Shown: positions 45,827-53,305 of the stretch, piece by piece
Position numbering within the stretch: position 1 is the stretch's first letter
Layout: each line of letters starts with the position of its first letter
Assembly: GCA_032358255.1 (NCBI GenBank)
Contig: JAULBX010026019.1
Span: 1-53,305, forward strand
Length of the DNA stretch: 53,305 nt
Reading direction: 5' to 3'
Origin: Heterotrichella gracilis
Lineage: Eukaryota; Sar; Xanthophyceae; Tribonematales; Xanthonemataceae
Notes under the pieces: generated by a model
The model's input: only the letters and a program-made list of their open reading frames with translations
What the model was told of the DNA's origin: nothing
Databases searched by the model: none
Program-made: the position numbers and the translations under genes

Positions 45827-47268
45827 TTTGGGTCTCAAGGATCGTTGGCTTGGAAGTGGCTGCTAAACAAGGCAGGTGGGTCGGGTCAAAGCTGCATGCG
45901 AAGGGAGATGCCGTTCAAGGGATCAGTCGTTGGGTTGCGAAAAGCGTTGTAACGTATGAAAGAGGTTGAACCCACAATATAATAGATACAACAGACGTCA
46001 TCTAGAGGCTAGCTATGTATCCATCGCAATTGGTTGGCCCAACGACTCGGCAACCACCTTTGAGGGGGAGTACGGGGAGGAAACTATTATACCACCCCCG
46101 CAACCGTTGACCCAAAATGTGTAGAGAAATCGGGCGCAGCAAAACACAAGTGCACTTTCCAGCAGCGTGGTTATCCTGCCCCAAAGGTGGACTGAGTGCC
46201 TCGAATCCAGCCAACGGCACAGGCTGGTGGGTATGGCGCCAATAATGCATGCATATGCAGCCCACTAGGTGAGGTGAGGTTTGTGCAGAGCTGGTGCAAC
46301 CCAACTCTACTGAACCCTATCTTGCCACGCTGATGCTTCACGGCGATGTAAGACACACTTGCACGGAACTATACCCAACATTTGTTCGTGTCGTAGTGCT
46401 CCGCATTGTGGGATGGTCTCAGCTAGCTCGGTGGCCTTTCGGATGCACCATAGCCCTTGTACTGTCCCAAAACGTATCCATAGCAGCACACCCTGCGATT
46501 GTCTTGTACTGCTCAACACCTCTTAAGGTGCCGCACCAACCCCCTTGAATAGCTTGCAAACAAGTCACGGAACCATTGCGATGTCAGCACATTTCACATA
46601 GTAATGCCGAACCCGTGTATTTTTGTGCGCTTCGTGCCCAGTGGGTGCCCATCACTGGTGTTAGTGTGTTAGATGTGGCAGTCATTGACTGCCAAGGCCA
46701 TGGGTATCACAGGCCAGTGTGCGCAGTGCACTTGGGGCTTGACTGGAGTGTTATAAAGCTGTGCTCTGCCAGCTAGTAGGTCATGACCTCCACACCCTTT
46801 CAGACACTCAACATGTTATGCAGGGCTGGTAGCATCAGCGCATGCACAGGCAGCACTGCAGTCGATGGATTCCGATGCGCGCAAACCCTACAGAAACCCT
46901 ACTAGGAATGCCCTGCCCCCAGGGACCAACACCTGACGCAACGCCAGCGCAGCATTGGGAGACACCATAATCGATCCACAATCCTCAACGCACCTCTTCC
47001 AAAGGGCTGTCATTCCGTACCCGCCCTACCATCCCCCTCCCAACCCCGGCCACAGCCGAACCCCGCCGGTACCACACACCTGGCACACCTTCCTGAGGGG
47101 ATCAGTCCATACAGACACACCGCCAGCCACCACTGACACAGCCACAGCCACCCCCCCCACACACACAGCCACATGGGTCTGGGAAGCTGGCCCACACAGC
47201 CACAGCCACCACCCCCCACACCCTTGAAAACCCTCCCTTAGGGGATTCACCCACCCCTGCGTGGCACC
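45827..47268. promoter_or_regulatory. Divergent interval upstream of two genes
   Basis: About 1.4 kb lies between opposite start codons. I see no exon. A CA/CC-rich tract with repeated CACAGCCACAGCCACC-type units occurs at about 47120-47220, and CCCTCC(C)TTAGGGGATT(C) near 47232. A CTGAGGGGATCAGTCCA at about 47092-47108 resembles it. Confidence 0.35.
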
Positions 47269-50200
47269 ATGGCCACCTCCCCTGGTCTTGATCAGGAGTT
47301 GCTCACCTTGCTGCTGGAGCCACTCAGGGGGAGAGCCACCGATCTGCAGGTGGGTCTTACCCTCGACTCTAAAACCTAGGTAATATATCCACCCCTGCCA
47401 TGGTAATGTTCACAGTAATTGATCAAAAATTGCTGTTGGATCCACTCAGGGGCTGAGCCACCGAGCTGCAGGTGGGGTTATGCTAAACCCTAATTCTGCC
47501 TGCCTGGATGGGCTGCTGGCAGGCACACTGCGAGCGTAACCCTAAACCCTGGACACTCAACATACCCTAATGTAGGGTGAATCCTTGGCAGGCAGGCTGG
47601 TGTGGCTGCGGCTGGCGCACAGCGAGCTAAAGCCTAAAATCGTAAACCATCAATGAACCCTAATGTAGGGTGCATCCTATGCCGTGCAGGCTGATGTGGC
47701 TGCGGCGGGTGCACAGCGAGCTGAGCAGTGGCGGGAGGAGCAGGGGGTGCTGAGGTCTTACCTGGCAGGTGGGTGGAGGGGAGGAGACCAGTGGGTACTG
47801 ATGTTGTACCTGGCAGGATCTTTGCTACTCCACTACTGATATTCGGTGGCACAGGCTGATTAACCCCACCCACAACCCCCCACCACTGCATACAGCTGCT
47901 TCTAGACGCATGCAGGGCGGCCAAAAACATCAGAGATTTGTCTCATCCGTAATTTTTCATATCCCCGATCCACATACCGCGCTAGCCCCAATTGCATTCA
48001 TAATGCAGTGTTATCGCCCACTGCTTCTCAATTACTGTTCCCCACCCCACCTCTCACCCGCAGCCCTGGAGACCACCAAAGAGGAGCTGAAGAAGGAGCT
48101 GTGGCCGCACAGGCTGATTAAGCCCCACTCATAATCCCCCCCACACCATATTCAACCGTCCCTAGACAAATGTGCGCTGGCCAAAATCACAACTGCCAAA
48201 ATATTTCTGATGTGTACTTTTTTTAATCCCAGAAACACATACACCACCCCCCACCCGCAGCCTTGGAGACTACCAAAGAGGGGCTGAAGAAGGAGCTGGT
48301 GGCCGCACAGGCTGCGCTGGCAGCCGCCCAGCACACACACCAGGCGCGCGGGTGGGGCCTTGGCGCCACCACCAAGGGGGGGGAGGATGCCACAACGGCA
48401 AAGGTGGGGGGTGGTTGTGTGAGTGGGTTGATGGTGGTGGCGTGGGGGACGTGTGCGTGTGTGGTTGTGTGGCCGTGCGGGGAGCGGGGTTGGATTGGCA
48501 GCAAGTGTGTTGTATCGGGATATGGGGGGTGGAGGATGGTGTGGGGTGCATTGCGGTGTCCCAAGGTTTAGGCCACTTACATGCATGCCTTAGGTAGGTT
48601 GCATCCACTTGCCCAAGTCAGGTCACTGACAAAGGCTTGGAAGGAGGACAGCACGCGGCTGTCCTGCCCAAACCCTAAAATCTAACCCTAAAGTCCAAAA
48701 AATGCGATCCCCAATTGCGTAGGTCCGGTCCCTGAAGAAGGCCTGGAAGGAGTACAGCGCGCGCCTGTCCTCCCTGGATGCGCAGCTGGTGGCCGCTAAG
48801 GGTGAGCTGCCATACTGCAAACAAGGGGACAGGGAGCTCATGGAGGCGCAGCTGGTAGCCATGCAGGTGAGGAAACCCTAACCAAAACCCTGACCAACAC
48901 CTTAGGTGAGGCTGGTTCAATGCCTGTCCTCCCTGGATGCGCAGCTAGTGGCCGCTAAGGGTGAGCTGCCATACTGCAAACAAGGGGACAGGTAGCTCAT
49001 AGAGGGGCAGCTGGTGGCCATGCAGGTGAGGAAAAACCTAGGCAAAACCCTGATCTAATCCCAATTGAAGGTCTTATCCAACCCCAAGGACAGGGAGCAT
49101 GCAGGCTTAGATGGTGGCAATGCAGGATGAGCCTCACACCATTCCTGCCATAGGAAACCTGTTGTGGCGGAGGACCAGTGGGCTGCAGCCCAGCACCACA
49201 CCACCGGAAACCCCAACCTAAAATTCAACCCAAACCCTTCTCCGCAGGAGACCCGGCGCATGGTGTGGCAGGAGCAGCAAAGCGTGGCCACCGAAATTGC
49301 AGCAGCCCAGCACGCGCTTCGCACAGCGCAGGACAGGGCTGAGGCAGCAGCCAGCGGGGCGGCGCGGGTGGCTCGCCTGGGGGAGTACCTGCGTCACAAT
49401 GAGGCCAAGCTGGATACTGTGCGGGAGGCGCTGCTGTTTCCCAAAGCAGAGGGATTCAGGTGGGCTGCAATCGCACATACATAAAGGTTTTTTTTTGTGT
49501 GTGTGTAGAGGGGGTTACGATGGGTGGTAGTGCCCTGGTGTAGGGGTTTCAGGGGTGGGTGGATAGGCTGGGGGAGTACCTGCAGCACCATGGGGCCAAG
49601 CTGGATACTGTGCTGGAGGCGCTGCGGTTCCCCAAGGCAGAGGGTTTCAGGTGCGTTTCGTAACTCCTACTTCAAGTGTATTGGGTGTAATTTCTGGGGC
49701 CCTGTAACCATCATTCTCCTCCTCGGCAGGGGCTCTAAACCACCTGGTTGCTCTTTAATGCCGGCAACGGCGCTGACCCTCCCTCTCTCCAAATTGGCCC
49801 CATGCAGGTTTTCCACTGGTGGCAACGGGCGTTTTATTGGTGCACGTGACCTCAAAGTGTCTGAGCTGTCCGGGTGGTTTCGCCTGGAGGGGGTGGCGGG
49901 AGGGGACAGGGGGGCAATCATACTCAACATCGGCACCGGGGAGCAACGGCAAGGAAGGTAGGTGGCGTGGGAAAAAGAATGTCTGCTTTTTTTTTTGTCT
50001 GCTTTTTGTTTTGCTTTGTTTTTGCAGTTTGGCCATGTGTTGCTCTTGCATGCCTCCCGGAATCGAGAATGGCTCTGTAAGGGAGTTGCCAATTGCACTT
50101 CTGAAGTGCACCGTTCATCTGTGCATGGAAATGATTACTTTTTCCGTATACGTGTTCCTTTCAATGCCGCCCAAACCCTAATCGTAATCCCTTCCCCCCT

Positions 50201-53200
50201 GCCGCTGCAGCCATCCCAAGGCGGGCGCATCAGGCGCGGACTTCTACCCCAGCCACTCCAAACCCCACTCCACAATCGCAGCCATCCGCCAGGCCATGGC
50301 CAGGGCAGCCGCCACACCAGCAGCATCCTCAACCTCTGGTGCCGGGTCAGCAAACCCTAGCGGAAACCCCAGCAGCGGGAACCCTAGCAGGAACCCTAGC
50401 GGAAACCCTATGGAGGGTGAGTCGGCCACGGGGTTTGCGGCGGCTCAGGCTGAGATCATGCTGAGCACCCGGGAGCCTTCGGTGGAGGGGGTGTCGAGGT
50501 GGATACGGGATGCGGAGCAATTAGCGGAGGGCGATTTTGGCATTGGCCCCTTTGGCAGCACACATGCAGAGGGAGGGAAGGGGGGCGATCTAGATGGGGA
50601 CGAGGACGGGGGAAGCCCCAGCAGCAGCAGTTCCAAGAGCAGTGGCGATTTGGCGCTGGATAGAGCTTTCGAGGAGCTTCAAAATGGGCCCCCAGTGCTT
50701 TCGCCCACGGGTCAACGCCCCAACAAGGCCAAGCGGTTTGCCCTAGGGTTTGTCCACCACTTGGGGAAGCAAGCCAAGCTGTTCACCGCCATGCCTGCCA
50801 AGGGGAAAGAGGGGATCACCGCAGCAGGGGTGGAGACAGCGCGCCTGGCCTCCCGATTGCTCAAAAGGAAGCAGATTCCCGGGGGCGCTTCCATGTCATA
50901 CATAGAGGCACAAGGGGAGGAAAGGGGCGGAGGAGATGGGAGCGACGCCACTGCGACCGTGGCGGGCAGGCATCATAGTCTCAAGGAGGCTTTGGAGGTG
51001 GAGGGGAGGGCAGGGGGGGAATCGGGGGCGGATGAGGATGGGGAGGATGCTGTCAGTTCCAGCAGTGGCGCTGCCAGCCCGGCGGTTGGTGCAGTGCCCC
51101 CATCGTCCTTCACGCCAGCCCCCACACCCCATCCATCCAGACCAGGTACACACTATCGCATTCTGCATCAGTGAAACCTGCAAAGGTGGTGGTGATTGAG
51201 GCCGTGGCAATGACAACCTGGCATGGGCCTGGCATCAATGCAAGTGGCCTGAACTGCACGCTAAAGCCCTAAATTCTCATCTCACCCATTTACCCACCTT
51301 CAGGCACGCCAGTGGGCGCCCGTCCCCCCGGCCCCTCCCGCAAGGGGGCCTATGTGGTGGTGCGCTTTGATGACGTGAAGCTGCATGGGGAGCGGGGCAC
51401 CCGCATGCCCAACACCAGCCTGACCCAGCTGGCAATGGAGTTGGAGTTCACTGCCAGGGTGGAGGTGGAGTTTACCAGGTAGGGGAGGAAAAGGTTCTGG
51501 TGGTGGCTGCTGTGGTGGTGGTAGTGGTGGTTCACAAGGAGGAGCGAGCACCCCCATGGCCTTACACCACATTTACCCAGCTGGCAAGGGAGTTGGAGTT
51601 GGAGTTGGTGGCCGGCCCAGCTTTGACATCCTGCACTTGACAGGTATCACCAATAATTCAGGGCCAAACATCCCCTTGATGGCCTGACATAGCCCCCTTG
51701 GTCATCTGACATCACAAACTCTGAAAAAAACCCTCCCCTTGTTGCAGCGCGGGGGTGTGGCAGGTTGTTGGTCGCCCCACCTTTGACATCCTCCACTTTG
51801 ACCGGATAATCAAGGGGAACATAATACCGCTGCCAAGGGCGCTGTTCAGGGTGAGAGACGCCATCCTCAATTTAGAGATTACGATAAATGCTCCTTGTTC
51901 ATGCGATCACAGATGAGTGACAAGGTTGTGATCACAAGCAGTATGGTTCCGCTGCCCATGCCAGCGTCCAGGGTGCGTCATTAAAGTAGTCATATGCATT
52001 GTTGCGATTACAAGTAAGGTAGCATCCTGCAAAATTCACACCACCCTTGCGCCTTGAGCCCTACCTAGAGCTCCCCCCTCCCCGAATCCAGGCCCTCCTG
52101 AGCGCCACCGTCCCCTACATCATCCAGAACTTTGTCACCTTGATGCTGCCGGAGGAGCTGGGCCAGTACCTCATGCCAGCTGGCAGGTGAGGGGGAACCC
52201 TGCACCCAAACCTATGTACCCTATGCACCTTTATAAAGCCCTAAACCCTGATGCTGCCGGAGGAGCTGGGGCAGTACCTCATGCCAGCTGGCAGGTGAGG
52301 GGAAAACCGCAAACCCTATCCCATGTACCCTCATACGCTTTAACCCAACCCTATGTACCATAATGCCCTAAATTTTGTTGCTGCTGGAGGAGCTGGGGCA
52401 GTACCTCATGCCGGCGGGCAGATGAGGGGAAGCCCCTGAACCCTACCACATGTACCTTAAACCCTAGACTTTGTCAGCAGGCGGCCGAGGGGCCAACAGA
52501 TGACCCATAGAAACCCCTGCACATAGTGAGGTACAAGGGGACTTGGAAGCTCAGTGCACGCGCATGTTCGGATAACCTTAAGGATGTCAGCTCCCCCACA
52601 CAGCACCTCTCCTTTACATTGCAGGGGGTTTGAGATCGAGGGCGAAATGTCCATGCTGGGCCCCTCCATGGCCACATTTGACGTGGATTTATCCATACCC
52701 CCTGAGGGCCCGCCCGCAAGCCCTGCATTGCGGGCAGCTGCGGCAGAGGCCAGGCAGCTGCTGGGTCTGAATCTGGAGCAAGTCAAGGTGGGGTAGGGCA
52801 TGGGCCACGGTAGTTCATACGCTGATGTAGAGCACCGGTGCGTGATGGGTTTGTGGCAAGGGTATTATAGCTTTGGTTTTTTTGGGCCTGGTCCATGGGT
52901 ATAATTTCTTGCTGCGGTGGCAGAGGCTAGGCAGCTGCTGGGGCCGAATCTTGAGCAAGTCAAGGTGGGTAGGCCAGGGTTTTACGCCAGGGTTTCACCG
53001 GCATCTGCAACTGCCTCCCAACTTATGCTCCCACAAAAATCCATGACATGCTCTCTTTTGATCTCTCCCCAACTGATCTATCCCCAACCCACCCCCAGAT
53101 CCTGCGCGCCCTTTGCACCCCTTTCTCCCCACTCACCAACCTCCCCTCTCCACCCCCCCATGCCACACACCTCTTGGCCTTCTGCAGCCGCATACCACCC

Positions 53201-53305
53201 CCCAAGGCTCACCTGGCGCCATAAACCCTAAACCCTACACACCCCTTTTTCCGCAGATCCTGCGCGCCCTGTGCACCCCCTCCTCCCCCCTCATCGACAC
53301 CCCCC
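47269..53305 (+). CDS. Large coiled-coil protein of unknown family, partial at the right edge
   Basis: Exons 47269-47349, 47690-47768, 48261-48403, 48723-48866, 49248-49459, 49808-49957, 50211-51145, 51304-51478, 51748-51850, 52092-52186, 52625-52787 and 53257 onward. They stay in frame for 760 codons plus 16 in the last visible exon. The first 220 or so residues are predicted coiled coil (ETTKEELKKELVAAQAALAA; LKKAWKEYSARLSSLDAQL; VATEIAAAQHALRTAQDRAE). A Gly/Ser/Asn-rich disordered exon with NPSGNPSSGNPSRNPSGNP repeats spans residues 270-581. After it comes a folded-looking part: YVVVRFDDVKLHGERGTRMP, then GRPTFDILHFDRIIKGNIIP and PYIIQNFVTLMLPEELGQYL. That hydrophobic/amphipathic pattern could be a lipid-binding fold, but this is only a guess; I do not recognise the family. 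ATG 47269 follows CACC. Every large intron carries echoes. Confidence 0.75.
47350..47689 (+). repeat. Echoes of exons 1 and 2 of the coiled-coil gene
   Basis: 47389-47475 copies 47253-47352 (CACCCCTGC, TTGATCA, TGCTG(T/G)TGGA, CCACTCAGGGG, CTGCAGGTGGG) downstream of exon 1. 47576-47640 (GGCAGGCTG(G/A)TGTGGCTGCG, CGCACAGCGAGCTAA) copies 47675-47725 upstream of exon 2. Confidence 0.8.
48040..48180 (+). repeat. Echo of coiled-coil gene exon 3 5' end
   Basis: 48053-48115 copies 48251-48312 (ACCCGCAGCC, TGGAGAC(C/T)ACCAAAGAG, CTGAAGAAGGAGCTG). One base is missing at GCTG(GTGG), which shifts the frame to an early TAA. The surrounding AACC/CCAC(A)C background is also repeated. Confidence 0.85.
48900..49135 (+). 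repeat. Recent echo of coiled-coil gene exon 4 3' part and a decayed second copy
   Basis: 48922-49033 repeats 48758-48872 with only a few differences. Two of these create in-frame TAG codons (GACAGGTAG, CTCATAG). A second, decayed copy (CAAGGACAGGGAGC, GGTGGCAATGCAGGATGAG) lies at 49083-49130. Confidence 0.9.
49553..49650 (+). repeat. Open, phase-compatible echo of coiled-coil gene exon 5 3' part
   Basis: From acceptor GGTTTCAG to donor GTGCGT, 98 bases are open in phase 0 to 2, as in the genuine exon. They code a variant of its end: RLGEYLQHHGAKLDTVLEAL, then RFPKAEGFR (genuine: RLGEYLRHNEAKLDTVREAL, LFPKAEGFR). Confidence 0.75.
51545..51640 (+). repeat. Mixed echo of coiled-coil gene exons 8 and 9
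   Basis: CAGCTGGCAA(G/T)GGAGTTGGAGTT resembles the end of exon 8 (51428-51450). GGTGGCCGGCCCAGCTTTGACATCCTGCACTT resembles the exon 9 segment (51768-51800). The two are joined within about 60 bases. Confidence 0.7.
51905..51985 (+). repeat. Echo of coiled-coil gene exon 9 3' end
   Basis: About 51930-51975 (AGCAGTATGGTTCCGCTGCC, CATGCCAGCGTCCAGGGTG) resembles 51815-51853 (AACATAATACCGCTGCCAAG, GGCGCTGTTCAGGGTG). It is degenerate but keeps the donor. Confidence 0.6.
52215..52430 (+). repeat. Two echoes of coiled-coil gene exon 10 3' end
   Basis: 52250-52302 and 52378-52428 copy 52142-52192 (TGATGCTGCCGGAGGAGCTG, GG(C/G)CAGTACCTCATGCC, GGCAGGTGAGG). The first is almost exact; the second has lost the GT donor (GGCAGATGAGG). 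Flanks also repeat: AACCCTATGTACC and CCCTAAACCCT. Confidence 0.9.
52900..53160 (+). repeat. Echoes of exon 11 3' end and exon 12 5' end
   Basis: 52911-52972 copies 52735-52792 (GCGG(C/T)GGCAGAGGC, AGGCAGCTGCTGGG, GAGCAAGTCAAGGTGGG). 53093-53130 (CCCCAGATCCTGCGCGCCCT, TTGCACCCC) copies the start of exon 12 at 53251. CCCTAAACCC lies between that echo and the exon, at 53224-53240. Confidence 0.85.

Overview
This is nuclear DNA from a eukaryotic phototroph, most likely a green alga (chlorophyte or prasinophyte). All the genes I can resolve are split by GT-AG introns. Two of them are fusion proteins of the plant/algal type: an FMN phosphatase joined to riboflavin kinase, and a pantothenate kinase joined to a DUF89 phosphatase. 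Introns carry short arrays of the plant-type telomere heptamer (CCCTAAA/TTTAGGG). No tRNA, rRNA, bacterial operon or CRISPR array was seen. I cannot name the species.

Layout: 25-135 (-) one exon of a WLM-type protease-like gene running off the left edge; 1075-5807 (+) bifunctional riboflavin kinase/FMN phosphatase, 8 exons, 385 aa; 6826-10683 (+) SAM-domain protein, 6 exons, 331 aa; about 12424-14589 (+) unrecognised gene, uncertain; 15272-27343 (-) pantothenate kinase/DUF89 fusion, 18 exons, 1059 aa; 27989-31190 (+) 40S ribosomal protein S15a, 130 aa; 32373-32723 (+) possible terminal exon; 33411-39821 (+) atypical protein kinase, about 708 aa; 39822-43725 repeat-rich stretch without a supported gene; 43726-44578 (+) FAM177-family protein, 112 aa; 45016-45826 (-) small protein with a signal peptide; 47269-right edge (+) large coiled-coil protein of unknown family. 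For the seven best models the exons close in frame with GT-AG junctions, which is a strong internal check on the coordinates.

Two genes belong to vitamin-derived cofactor metabolism (FMN, and CoA/4'-phosphopantetheine). Each joins a kinase to a phosphatase acting on the same or a related metabolite. The other genes show no functional link to each other.

The most unusual feature is structural. Most introns of the larger genes hold one to four imperfect, direct-oriented partial copies ('echoes') of the neighbouring exon end, usually with its splice site. The polarity is consistent: copies of an exon's 5' end lie upstream of it, and copies of its 3' end lie downstream. They are often interleaved with telomere-like heptamers. 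Most copies are broken, but several remain open and phase-compatible: a kinase catalytic-loop exon, a coiled-coil exon, the last exon of S15a, and an alternative last exon of the SAM gene. This looks like recurrent tandem duplication across exon-intron junctions that could supply alternative exons. It is the main candidate for a previously undescribed process here.
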